The notes: generated from the sequence alone by a model not told the origin. A DNA stretch of 19,361 nucleotides from Planctomycetota bacterium (GCA_027622795.1 JAQBZA010000012.1:1-19361); one strand, 5' to 3'; shown: positions 1-7,090, counted from the first letter of the stretch. A program made the numbers and translations.

Positions 1-514
1 GGCGACCCGCTGGCGGTGGGATAGCTGCCAACCGAGCGGGTCGCCCGGGCCTGGGAGGAATATGTCAGGAACACTGCCGTCACCGACACGACTCCACCAC
101 CCCCCCCACGGGCCTGCAGGTCGCCGGCAACACGCTCACCTGGGATGCCGAGGCCGATCCGGAAAGCGGCTTGACCGGGTTCGCGATCGAGCGCGACGGC
201 AAACGGATCGCCACGCTGCCGGAGCGGCAGCGAACTCCCTACGGCCGGCCCCTGTTTCAGGGCCTGCTCTACAGCGACACGCCCCCCAGTCGGTGGCCGA
301 GATGCGGTTTCCACTCCCCGGTGACCACGCAGGCGGTCCCGCGGCCTATCGCGTTCTGGCCGTGAACACTGTCGGCCTCGAGACGGGCTCGGCCCGGCCG
401 GGGCAGGGGGGCAGCGAGATGCGCGTCGTGTTCAATGCCGGTGCCGGCGACACCGAATCAAGCCTGACATTCGTCGTCGAGGACACCGGACCGAGCGGAT
501 TGGACGAGTCATAG
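1..514 (+). pseudogene. Decayed 3' end of a secreted protein with an Fn3-like C-terminal region
   Basis: Three frames must be joined to read one protein. Frame 1 gives GDPLAVG, a stop at 22-24, then RVARAWEEYVRNTAVTDTT and a proline run. Frame 3 gives TGLQVAGNTLTWDAEADPES followed by GLTGFAIERDGKRIATLPE, a typical fibronectin-III-like strand pattern. Frame 2 then gives SVAEMRF, GGPAAYRVLAVNTVGLE and a stop at 512-514. The switches fall at a run of C near 99-107 and another near 281-286, as expected of single-base indels; they could be real decay or assembly errors in homopolymers. The upstream catalytic part lies outside the window, so the enzyme type is unknown. It resembles C-terminal modules of planctomycete secreted hydrolases (inference). 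Confidence 0.6.
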
Positions 515-737
515 CGAACGAGATCTCGATTGCTGCAACTCACGGCGGCGACGCTGTCGCACCTCCCGGCGGAAGGTGTGACAAGCAGGGCGAGGCAGGC
601 GGCACAGACGCGGACGGTCAGAGGAACGGTGGACCTGACCATGAGTAGTGAATGGCTCCTGGAACCAGCGGCAGCTCGCTCGATGCTGCCCTCGCTTCGC
701 CATCGTTTCCTTTGCTCGACCAGCGAACGCCATTCGA

Positions 738-1370
738 TCAACGAGCGGCTTGCCCGCCGCCGGACGTGAACGCGGCGGCGGGAAGCACGAAGTGGTAGAG
801 GCTGGTCATGATCTCCCGCGTATTCGGGTTGCGGATGTGCCTCCAGGCCATGTGCAGGTTGCCGTCGACCCAGAGTACCGCCGGATAGTCCACCCAGAGC
901 CCGTCTTCGGTGGCGCGGTAGAGATCGGTCGGCTCCGACCAGGTGCGGCCCCCGTCGGCCGACCGGCGAAACACCTTGATCGCGTCCTTGCCATGGGCGA
1001 GCGAGGAGTAGGTGAGGCCAAGGTCGCCGCCCGGCAGCCGGGCGATTCCGCACTGAAAGAGCGATCGAGTCGGGTCGCTGAACAGCGTTTGCGGCTGTGA
1101 CCAACTCCGGCCGCTGTCGCGGGAGCGGTTCTGCCGGATCTCCCCGCGGTCCCAGTCGCCCGGCTTCGCCTGGCCGCCGTACAGCAGCAGCAAGGAGTTG
1201 TCTCGCAGTTGGACCAGCGACGCCTCGCCGTTCCGCCGCGTCTCCGGGGTGGCGGGGACAATCTTGTGGCTGATCAGGGCCGCCCCCGCTGGTTCCCCGT
1301 TATCAGCCGCAGCCGCCGCAACGACGGCCAGTGCCACGCCACCGAGGGCCAAGAGCCGGATATGTTGCAC
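738..1370 (-). CDS. Sialidase/BNR-repeat family exported protein, probably C-terminally truncated
   Basis: The 210-residue protein starts at a GTG and has a clear Sec signal peptide (residues 1-22, hydrophobic LLALGGVALAVVAAAAA). Two Asp-box motifs of the S-x-D-x-G-x-x-W type are visible, SRDSGRSW at 83-90 and SADGGRTW at 137-144. They are separated by strand-like segments, as in six-bladed sialidase (exo-alpha-sialidase-like) propellers. Such domains usually need about 330-380 residues, so only about half a propeller is present. The C-terminal tail (FTSGGGQAAR) is encoded inside a strong inverted repeat and does not look like propeller sequence. No Shine-Dalgarno is seen; a 16-bp palindrome ends 10 nt before the GTG. 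It may once have trimmed sialic-acid-like or other glycosides; activity of the short form is doubtful. Confidence 0.65.
   Translation of the reverse strand: MQHIRLLALGGVALAVVAAAAADNGEPAGAALISHKIVPATPETRRNGEASLVQLRDNSLLLLYGGQAKPGDWDRGEIRQNRSRDSGRSWSQPQTLFSDPTRSLFQCGIARLPGGDLGLTYSSLAHGKDAIKVFRRSADGGRTWSEPTDLYRATEDGLWVDYPAVLWVDGNLHMAWRHIRNPNTREIMTSLYHFVLPAAAFTSGGGQAAR
749..785. terminator. GC-rich hairpin at the 3' end of the sialidase-like gene
   Basis: Arms cccgccgcc (753-761) and ggcggcggg (774-782) pair perfectly over 9 bp with a 12-nt loop, and the flanking ctt/aag can extend the stem past a one-base bulge. It lies in the last codons of the minus-strand sialidase-like gene, where it could act as an intrinsic stop or stability element. 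There is no clear U-tract, so a terminator role is a guess. Confidence 0.35.
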
Positions 1371-1380
1371 GATTCGGGAT

Positions 1381-1431
1381 AATCCGGGACGGGAGCCGAT
1401 TTGCAGAGATTATTTGCTCCCGTCCCGGATT
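1381..1431. repeat. Palindromic repeat, copy 1 (16-bp perfect stem)
   Basis: Left arm 1381-1396 (aatccgggacgggagc) is the exact reverse complement of right arm 1416-1431, with a 19-nt loop that includes gattattt. On the minus strand the hairpin ends at ...GTCCCGGATT, followed by exactly 10 nt and the GTG start of the sialidase-like gene at 1370. Two related copies lie at 2269-2289 (half) and 2375-2414 (full). It may be a dispersed REP/REPIN-like element or a 5'-leader structure. Confidence 0.8.
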
Positions 1432-1435
1432 TCCC

Positions 1436-1457
1436 CAACCGGCCAAATGGCCGGTTG
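1436..1457. promoter_or_regulatory. 10-bp-arm palindrome, possible operator
   Basis: Arms caaccggcca (1436-1445) and tggccggttg (1448-1457) are perfect reverse complements around a 2-bp centre. A 2-nt loop is too tight for an RNA hairpin of full length, so a dimeric regulator site in DNA is more plausible. It sits between the divergent sialidase-like gene (start 1370) and the PEP-CTERM gene (start 1533), about 75 bp before the latter. No regulator is identified. Confidence 0.3.
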
Positions 1458-1532
1458 CCGGGACGTTCAGACCTGGGATAATGCGATGTAAGGGGACGCT
1501 GGATCTCTGCCATCGATGAGGGAGACAGACTC

Positions 1533-2354
1533 ATGCTTCTGCAGTCGCGCATTGCGGGTGTTTTAGTCGCTGCGTTGCTGGCGTGTTCCGGTGCGCGGGC
1601 AGCGGTGATAAGCGGGGCGTCGGCGACCGCCTCCGGACCGTACGATCTTTCGGCTCTGGGGTCTGATGATTGGGCTTATTGGAGCACCACAGCCAACCCC
1701 ACCTCCGGGTCACCGACCAACGAGATGTCTAGTTCCACGTTGATCGGTTCGCTCACCGCCATCGGCGGTGGGAATCTGCGGGGGTCCAGTACTCCGGTGG
1801 GCGACATCAGTTTTGCCTTCAACAACGGCACCGCGCCGGTCAGTGGTCCAGTCAGCGGCATCAGCGGCGTGTTCAACAGCATCACGAATACCTCCGGGAC
1901 CGGTGTCGCGCTGGCCATCACCCTGCCCACCACGGACACCTATGAAGTGCGGATCTGGGGCGCCGGTTACAGTGTCGACGTGGGAACCTTCACCGCCTCG
2001 CTGCCGGGTGCCACCGACTTCGTGGACACCAGTTTGTCGGCGCCCCAATCGACGCCGAAGCAATCGATTCTCTATACGCTGACAGTGACGCCGGATACTG
2101 CGAATGATGTCCTCTCGTTGAGCCTGGTAAACACGACCGACGGTGCCGGGAACGCGGGCCATGTGCTCCTTGCCGGGGCGGCAATCCAAGCGGTGCCGGA
2201 GCCCGCAACGCTACCGTTGCTGCTGGTGCTGACCGCGACGGGCGTGACGCTGGTTCGGAAACGGCGTCATCCGGGACGGGAGCCGATTTCCACGAGCGGG
2301 CGGCCGACCGTCTCTTCTGTCGCGGCGGTCTCCGTCCGTGGAGCCGCCGATTGA
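1533..2354 (+). CDS. PEP-CTERM sorting domain protein
   Basis: The 273-residue protein starts at ATG 1533 behind a good ribosome site (GAGGGAG, 8 nt spacing). Residues 1-23 form a Sec signal peptide ending ARA-A. The middle (about 24-220) is rich in Ser, Thr, Gly and Asn and looks like a secreted beta-sandwich with no catalytic motif; a stretch around TYEVRIWGAGYSVDVGTFTASL recalls carbohydrate-binding-like folds. The C-terminus has the tripartite sorting signal: VPEP at 221-224, a hydrophobic segment about 226-241 and the basic patch RKRR at 242-245. The family is known to be processed by exosortase and exported to the surface or matrix. Oddly, a 28-residue tail follows RKRR, where family members normally stop within a few residues. 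The tail is encoded partly by a half copy of the palindromic repeat. Confidence 0.85.
   Translation: MLLQSRIAGVLVAALLACSGARAAVISGASATASGPYDLSALGSDDWAYWSTTANPTSGSPTNEMSSSTLIGSLTAIGGGNLRGSSTPVGDISFAFNNGTAPVSGPVSGISGVFNSITNTSGTGVALAITLPTTDTYEVRIWGAGYSVDVGTFTASLPGATDFVDTSLSAPQSTPKQSILYTLTVTPDTANDVLSLSLVNTTDGAGNAGHVLLAGAAIQAVPEPATLPLLLVLTATGVTLVRKRRHPGREPISTSGRPTVSSVAAVSVRGAAD
2269..2289 (+). repeat. Palindromic repeat, copy 2 (left half only)
   Basis: The 21 bases atccgggacgggagccgattt are identical to 1382-1402 of copy 1, but the matching right arm is absent. This half copy lies in frame inside the end of the PEP-CTERM gene, where it encodes HPGREPI immediately after the RKRR patch. Confidence 0.7.
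2323..2349. terminator. Hairpin at the 3' end of the PEP-CTERM gene
   Basis: Arms cggcgg-t-ctcc (2323-2333) and ggag-ccgccg (2340-2349) make a 10-bp stem with a one-base bulge and a 6-nt loop, ending just before the TGA at 2352-2354. No T-run follows, so it may be only a structural or stability element. Confidence 0.3.
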
Positions 2355-2374
2355 CGATCTGCGGACCGTGACTC

Positions 2375-2414
2375 ATCCGCGACGGGAGCCGGGTTATTCG
2401 CTCCCGTCCCGGAT
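2375..2414. repeat. Palindromic repeat, copy 3 (15-bp stem, one mismatch)
   Basis: Left arm 2375-2389 (atccgcgacgggagc) pairs with right arm 2400-2414 (gctcccgtcccggat) apart from one mismatch at 2380. The 10-nt loop contains ttatt, as does the loop of copy 1. The repeat ends ...GTCCCGGATT, followed by exactly 10 nt and the ATG at 2426, the same spacing as copy 1 and its gene. Confidence 0.75.
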
Positions 2415-2425
2415 TGCCCATACTC

Positions 2426-5400
2426 ATGCGTTACCTCGCCAGCCGCATCGTTTCCCGGCTCGCCGTCTCCCTCGTCTGCCTGCAACTTGGGGATGCCCTG
2501 GCCGGCCCGCCCGTCCTGTCACCCGGGGCCCCCTGGGACGGCAAGCGGTTCGCGGGCGGGCCGGCGGTCACGGAGCTTCCCGCGACGCTCAATGGCCTGG
2601 CCGTGATCGCTCCGCCCCGCGGCAACGGGGCCATGCCCGCCCCGGAGTGGTCGTTTCGCACGAATCTTCCCGCGACGGTCTATCTCGGCGTCATGGATCG
2701 CGGCGGCTACGTGCCCCCGGCCGACTGGGAGCCGACCGACATGGAGATCCGCTCGGGCAATCTGCTCGACCGCGTCTACCGCCAGCAGGTGCCGGCCGGC
2801 AAGGTGACCGTGCCCGGCCATGCCGGGATGTTGGGGGCGTTCTTCGGCGTCCCGCACCTCGTGCTCGTCGCGGCCGCCGACGGTCGGCAGGCCGAGTTGA
2901 AGATCGAGGACGTGGCCATTCCGGAGGCGACGCCGCTGCCCGACCCCGGTCCGAAGGGGATCGACTTCCGCTACGCGATCTTCCCCTCGCATGACCTGCT
3001 GCGATTCTTTTTGCCCAAGCCGCCGGAGGGCGTGTCCCGCTGGACGGTCGCCCTGCGCCGCGAGGGAGACCCCCGGCCGCTCGCCGAACGGTCGGGCACC
3101 TTTCCGATGTCGGCCGCCGGCGAGAACCTGGAGACGCCGGACTTGCCGGCAGCCCTGTACTTCGTGGAATGCACGCTCGAGGGCGAGGGAACCCCGATCA
3201 GGCTCAATCGCTGGTTCTACCGGCAGACCTTTCCCTGGGAGCAGGAGCAGCTCGGGCTCGACGACGTCGTGATCCCTCCCTTCGAGCCGCTCGCCGTCGA
3301 CGAATCCGCAGCCCGGGTCTCGTGCGTGCTCCGCACCCACGAGCATGGCCCGGCCGGATTCTGGAGGCAGGTCACGAGCCAGGGCCGCCCACTCCTCGCC
3401 GGGCCGATCCGCCTCGAGGCGACGGCCGGCGGCCAGACGGTCGCGGCCACCGGTCCGGCGGCGACGATCACGGCCGTCTCGCCGACCAGCGTGAAGGGCA
3501 CCGCGGCCTGGAAGGCCGGCGGCCTCGAGGGCACGACCGCCTTTGCCTACGACTATGACGGCTACACGGAGTTCACCCTCACGCTCGCCCCCACCGCCGC
3601 CGAGATCGATCGCGTGCAGCTCGTGATCCCGCTCGAGGCATCCGAGGCCTGGCTCCTCCATCCGGTGACGACGCTCCTGCGGCACCACTATGCCGGCCGC
3701 GTGCCCGCCGGCACCGGGAAGGTCTGGGACTCGGTCAACCTGCCCGGCGGCAAGATGCTCGGCACGTTCGTGCCCTACGTGTTCGTCGGCGGGCCCGAGC
3801 GGGGCATCTGCTTCGCGGCCGACAACGACCGCGACTGGGTCTCCGATCCGGCGGTGGCCGCCGCGGAGATCGACCGCGACGGCGAGACGGTGAACCTGAG
3901 GCTGAACCTTGTCGCCCGGCCGCACCGGCTCGCGCGGCCGCGGACGATCCGCTTTGCGCTGCAGGCCACGCCGGCCAAGCCGATGCCGACGGCGCCCGTC
4001 TCCTGGCGGCGGTGGTGGTTCACCCGCGGCCCCCGCGGGCACGAGCACGAGGTCCAGGGCACGATGCTGGGCGTGAACATCGGCTGGGGGGCGGCCCAGT
4101 TCGTCACCGACATGTTCCCCGCCAACCAAGACGTCTCGTTCTGGGAAGCGATGGCGGCCAATCGCGCCAGCGGCACGATGGACCAGGATTTCCTCGAACA
4201 ATGGAAGCGGCGGTATCCGGCGCTCTCCCAGGCGTTCGGGACCTACAAGTGGGGCCTGGAGACGGTGAGCTTCCTGCCCCCGAACCTCGCCGGCACCACG
4301 CCCTCCAGATACGTGTTTCCCTACCTTAATCCCCGAGGCGGCAGCTCGCTCGACCCCGCCTTCGCCACGACCTACCTCGACGAGTGGTCCAGCGTGGACG
4401 TCGCGGCCCCGGGTTGGAAGCCGGGGCCCGACCGCACCGTGCGGGAGAAGTTCGCGCCGTGCTGGTACGGCTGCGAGCCCGTGGCCAGCAACGTCGACCA
4501 TCAGCTCTGGTGGCAACGGAAGATGGTCGAAACCTTTTCGGACGGCCCGTACTGGGACAACTTCTTCGTCAAGGCCAGCTGGGTGCCGGGCGAGGCGGGC
4601 GGGCCGGCCTACGTGGACGACGAGGGGCGACTCAAGCCCGGCGTGAACCTCAGCGGCTTCCGCAACCTCGTGAAGCGAACCGCCGTGATGATGCACGCCC
4701 GGGGCAAGCGGCCGCTCTCCTGGATCCACATGACCAATGCCAACGTCGTGCCCGTGCTCTCCTTCGGCACGGTGAACCTCGACTGGGAATGGCGGGACCT
4801 CGGCAAGCAGGCGGGCGTCGACATCCAGGACCGGCTGGGCATCGACCGCGATCCGGCGCTGGTGCTCGTGCAGAGCACCGGCCTGCAGACGGGCAACGTG
4901 CCGGTGGCGATCGACCGCTTTCACGCCAAGGGCAAGGAAGCGATCGCCTGGCAGATGCGGACGGGACTGGCCGTCTGCCTGCCGCACGAGATTCGCCAGA
5001 AGGACGGCGGCCCCGCTGCGGCCTTCGCCCAGGCCACGCTCGACGACTTCGGCTACGGGCTGCCCGGCTGCAAGGTGTTTCGCTATTGGGAGGAGGGACA
5101 TCCGCTGGAGGCGACTGGTGCGCGGATCCGCGGCCTGGTGCTCGCTCGCGAGGGCAAGGCGCTGCTGGCGATCGGCAACTACGGCCAGGAACCGCCGCCG
5201 GGCGGGCAGCCTGCGTCCGCCGTGGAAAAACCTGCCGAGGCGGCGCCGACCTCCGTCGAGGACTATGACGCGGGTGTCGCGAACCGCGGCAGCGCCGCGA
5301 TCGAACCGCCGAAGGCCCAGCGGCTGGTCTACCAGGTGCAGTTGAAACTTGACCTCGCCGCCCTCGGCCTGCCGGAGACGGCGACGGCCACCGATCTCGA

Positions 5401-5581
5401 ACGGGCGGCCCGGGCCCGGGCACCGCAGCAGAAAAAACCCCGCGGGACCGCGGCACTGGCGGCCGACTTGGAAGCCGAGCTCGACGGCCAGGATCCGGCC
5501 GGCCGGCTCACCCGCATCGCCCCCGGCGTCTTCGCGCTCTCGATCCAGAAGCACGACTTCGCGCTGATTCTGGTCGAGTGA
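2426..5581 (+). CDS. Secreted DUF6067 / GH123-like glycoside hydrolase-type protein
   Basis: The protein has 1051 residues from ATG 2426; an in-frame TTG at 2414 overlaps the repeat and is unlikely. Residues 1-26 form a Sec signal peptide ending DALAG. About 30-270 look like N-terminal beta-sandwich modules. About 275-725 carry features I associate with DUF6067, the GH123-like family: YVFVGGPERGICFAADNDRDW at about 451-471, RTIRFALQATPAKPMP near 506-521, then a probable TIM-barrel part with EAMAAN, YLDEWSS and DGPYWDNFF (about 706-714). GH123 enzymes are beta-N-acetylgalactosaminidases; this member's substrate is unknown. A Pro/Ala/Glu-rich linker near 965-1015 and a C-terminal beta segment follow. 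No Shine-Dalgarno is seen; a hairpin sits 10 nt before the ATG. It may belong with the PEP-CTERM gene upstream, 71 bp away. Confidence 0.75.
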   Translation: MRYLASRIVSRLAVSLVCLQLGDALAGPPVLSPGAPWDGKRFAGGPAVTELPATLNGLAVIAPPRGNGAMPAPEWSFRTNLPATVYLGVMDRGGYVPPADWEPTDMEIRSGNLLDRVYRQQVPAGKVTVPGHAGMLGAFFGVPHLVLVAAADGRQAELKIEDVAIPEATPLPDPGPKGIDFRYAIFPSHDLLRFFLPKPPEGVSRWTVALRREGDPRPLAERSGTFPMSAAGENLETPDLPAALYFVECTLEGEGTPIRLNRWFYRQTFPWEQEQLGLDDVVIPPFEPLAVDESAARVSCVLRTHEHGPAGFWRQVTSQGRPLLAGPIRLEATAGGQTVAATGPAATITAVSPTSVKGTAAWKAGGLEGTTAFAYDYDGYTEFTLTLAPTAAEIDRVQLVIPLEASEAWLLHPVTTLLRHHYAGRVPAGTGKVWDSVNLPGGKMLGTFVPYVFVGGPERGICFAADNDRDWVSDPAVAAAEIDRDGETVNLRLNLVARPHRLARPRTIRFALQATPAKPMPTAPVSWRRWWFTRGPRGHEHEVQGTMLGVNIGWGAAQFVTDMFPANQDVSFWEAMAANRASGTMDQDFLEQWKRRYPALSQAFGTYKWGLETVSFLPPNLAGTTPSRYVFPYLNPRGGSSLDPAFATTYLDEWSSVDVAAPGWKPGPDRTVREKFAPCWYGCEPVASNVDHQLWWQRKMVETFSDGPYWDNFFVKASWVPGEAGGPAYVDDEGRLKPGVNLSGFRNLVKRTAVMMHARGKRPLSWIHMTNANVVPVLSFGTVNLDWEWRDLGKQAGVDIQDRLGIDRDPALVLVQSTGLQTGNVPVAIDRFHAKGKEAIAWQMRTGLAVCLPHEIRQKDGGPAAAFAQATLDDFGYGLPGCKVFRYWEEGHPLEATGARIRGLVLAREGKALLAIGNYGQEPPPGGQPASAVEKPAEAAPTSVEDYDAGVANRGSAAIEPPKAQRLVYQVQLKLDLAALGLPETATATDLERAARARAPQQKKPRGTAALAADLEAELDGQDPAGRLTRIAPGVFALSIQKHDFALILVE

Positions 5582-5677
5582 GCCGCCGCATGAAGGATTT
5601 GCGGGTCAGGCTCCCCTCCCAGGAGACGCATCGTCACGGTCGCCGACGGGCCGCACCGGGAGGTGAAGTCCGCGGTT
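5582..5677. other. Spacer after the DUF6067 gene
   Basis: No gene, clear terminator or promoter was recognised between the TGA at 5579-5581 and the end of the minus-strand remnant. It marks the left edge of the degraded region. Confidence 0.4.
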
Positions 5678-6414
5678 TCACGACGGTCGGCCTGCCGAGC
5701 CGTTCATCGGCCCCTGAATCGGCCCCTGAAATGGTGATGGCTGGGCCCATGACCGCTTGTAAAAACCCGCGCTGCGTGGCCCATCGACTCCCTCCCGCCC
5801 CAGCGGCACCGTCACAGGCCACCCGGGAAACTGCCGCGGCGTCCCGTCGGCGGCCCGGACCTGAAACCGCGGCCAGCACTCGAACGTGATCGTGTCGCGG
5901 GCGGCCTGGAGGAGCCGGAGCGCCTCGTCGCGGCCTCGCTGTGGCCAGCCGTTGCAATCGAGGCCGCCCAGCACGAGCCTCGTAAAGAACACGCCGATGC
6001 CCTGGGCGACGGGGGCGGGATCGACGGGGTCGGGCAGGTGCCAGGTCTGCTGCCGCTGCACCATGTTGACGTAGGCGGCAGGATAGAAACAGCCGCCGTC
6101 GGCGCCGTCTTTCCGCTCGGCCTTCCGGCCGCCGGCACCCCACAGGTTCGGATGACCCACGTCGTGGTCGTCGGGATCGGCCTGCCGCAGGCTGGCCACG
6201 ATTTCCGCCCGCGGCCTCGGCGTGCTCGACGAGTTGCATGACATGACGGCGACCTCGAGCTCGGGCTTGTCGGCCGGGTCGCGCCGGGGCACAACGAGAT
6301 CGAACGGGCAGCCCCCCTTGGCTCCCGGGCCCGCGGAAGCGGCCTTCGCGGCCTGTCGCCGTCTCCGGTGACCCAGTTATCGAGATCGGGAAACTCAACG
6401 CCAAACGGCTGCGG
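5678..6414 (-). pseudogene. C-terminal fragment of an unidentified, possibly PhoD-like, secreted protein
   Basis: Reading leftward on the minus strand, the fragment starts abruptly near 6414 with FGVEFPDLDNWVTGDGD. It shifts frame near 6330-6350, then continues AGPGAKGGCPFDLVVPRRDP, PRAEIVASLRQADPDDHDV, DGADGGCFYPAAYVNMVQRQ, GLDCNGW, DTITFECWPRF and QFPGWPVTV. The FECWPRF...QFPGWPVT end resembles C-termini of planctomycete PhoD-like phosphatase proteins; I am not sure of the family. The 5' part is missing: the other side of the 6414 junction is an SGNH fragment on the opposite strand. No start codon or ribosome site fits, so this is a remnant. The last 40 residues before the stop at 5678 look like read-through into non-coding DNA. 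Confidence 0.55.
5706..5729. repeat. Two tandem copies of a 12-mer
   Basis: atcggcccctga occurs twice head to tail. In the minus-strand remnant frame it reads as a repeated QGPI/QGPM. It is probably a small slippage duplication in degenerating DNA. Confidence 0.6.
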
Positions 6415-6417
6415 GAC

Positions 6418-6758
6418 ATGGGGGGCTTTTCGATCGAGCAGTTCAAGGAGCGGGTCGCCAGCCTGGTCGACAAGCTGGCCACGTCGCACCCCGAGGCGCC
6501 GATCATCTGCATCAGCCTGTTCCCGTTCGGCACGGGCGACCTGTGGGCCGGCAACAAAGCCACCACCCAGGAACGACGCGATGCCCTCGCCGCGATCGTC
6601 ACGGATCCGGTCACAAGAACGTCCACTTCGTGAGCGGTCCCGACCTGCTCAGCTTCTCCGGCCTGAGTCCGGACATGCTCCACCCCACCGATCACGCCAT
6701 GATCGAGATCGCCACCAAACTCGCACCCCGCCTGCGTGCCATCGTTGGGAAACAATGA
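6418..6758 (+). pseudogene. C-terminal third of an SGNH/GDSL hydrolase, frameshifted
   Basis: The sequence from MGGFSIEQFKERVASLVDK through LFPFGTGDLWAGNKA to ALAAIV closely matches residues about 262-323 of the intact SGNH protein encoded at 7192-8325 on the other strand. Near 6607-6611 one base, probably a G, is missing from ccggtcac. Restoring it gives DPGHKNVHFVSGPDLLSFSG, LSPDMLHPTD (the block V Asp-x-x-His region) and the C-terminal IEIATKLAPRLRAIVGKQ before TGA. The nucleophile region (block I) and the N-terminal domain are absent. This is therefore a truncated, broken paralogue rather than a gene. Its end overlaps an ATG (ATGA), a leftover of operon organisation. Confidence 0.8.
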
Positions 6759-6772
6759 AACCCGGAGAACCG

Positions 6773-6952
6773 ATGACGCTTGTAGAGACCGTGAAGACGC
6801 CGCGTCTGAAGAGCATTGCCGGCTGGTGCGGCTGCATCGCCTGGGCGGCTCTGGCCGTCGCGGCGGAGCCGGCGTGCAACCGACCGATCGCGGCGGGATG
6901 GTGGAGAAGGAGAGCCCGGCCAATGGCACTTCCGCAAGCGTTTCCCCACTGA
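6773..6952 (+). pseudogene. N-terminal stub of a CBM9/DOMON-like exported protein
   Basis: ATG 6773 follows a ggagaa ribosome site. The sequence reads MTLVETVKTPRLKSIAGWCG, then CIAWAALAVAA (a signal peptide), then EPACNRPIAA. The last part resembles EKPYQQPVAA at the mature start of the intact CBM9-like protein encoded at 10295-11176. After about 6890 the frame runs into an unrelated remnant on the opposite strand and stops at 6952. It lies 14 nt after the SGNH remnant's stop, so the two were probably once consecutive genes. The homology is short; the assignment is an inference. Confidence 0.45.
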
Positions 6953-6957
6953 TGCGC
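6909..6957 (-). pseudogene. C-terminal tip of a CBM9-like protein
   Basis: On the minus strand the stretch reads PRISGETLAEVPLAGLSF, nearly identical to PRISRETLVEVPLAGLSF at the end of the intact protein encoded at 10295-11176. The two DNA stretches share long identities, including agcccggccaatggcacttc. The remnant is fused directly to a DUF1080 scrap upstream and has no natural stop. Confidence 0.7.
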
Positions 6958-7090
6958 GGCTTTCGTCGTAGAGGGCTCCGGTGATGCCCGGGCCGATGTC
7001 GGCCTGATAGCCGATCACTTCATGATGGTCGGGAATCCGGCGGGAACGAAACTGACACTCCTGAGACCCTAAAGCCGCATCTCCAAGTCC
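6957..7090 (-). pseudogene. Fragment of a DUF1080 (3-keto-disaccharide hydrolase-type) domain
   Basis: Reading from about 7090 leftward, the minus strand gives GLGDAALGSQ, ECQFRSRRIPDHHEVIGYQA and DIGPGITGALYDESR. This matches the well-known central segment of planctomycete DUF1080 domains (FRSRRIPDHHEVIGYQADIGxGWWGALYDESR). Only about 45 residues survive. No start or stop belongs to it, and it joins the CBM9-like tip at the YDESR/PRIS boundary. DUF1080 proteins are concanavalin-like secreted proteins active on or binding sugars. Confidence 0.7.

Noticed and set aside
509..737. Small open frames between the first pseudogene and the sialidase-like gene
   Set aside because: No ribosome site, no signal peptide and no recognisable sequence; composition matches non-coding DNA.
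2519..5554. A 1011-codon open frame on the minus strand opposite the DUF6067 gene
   Set aside because: It is the antisense of a high-GC coding region; its residues are Arg/Gly/Pro/His-rich with no domain pattern, while the plus strand has a signal peptide and recognisable motifs.
5634..6929. A 431-codon open frame on the minus strand across the degraded region
   Set aside because: It passes antisense through the SGNH remnant and is out of frame with most of the minus-strand remnant, so it cannot be one protein.
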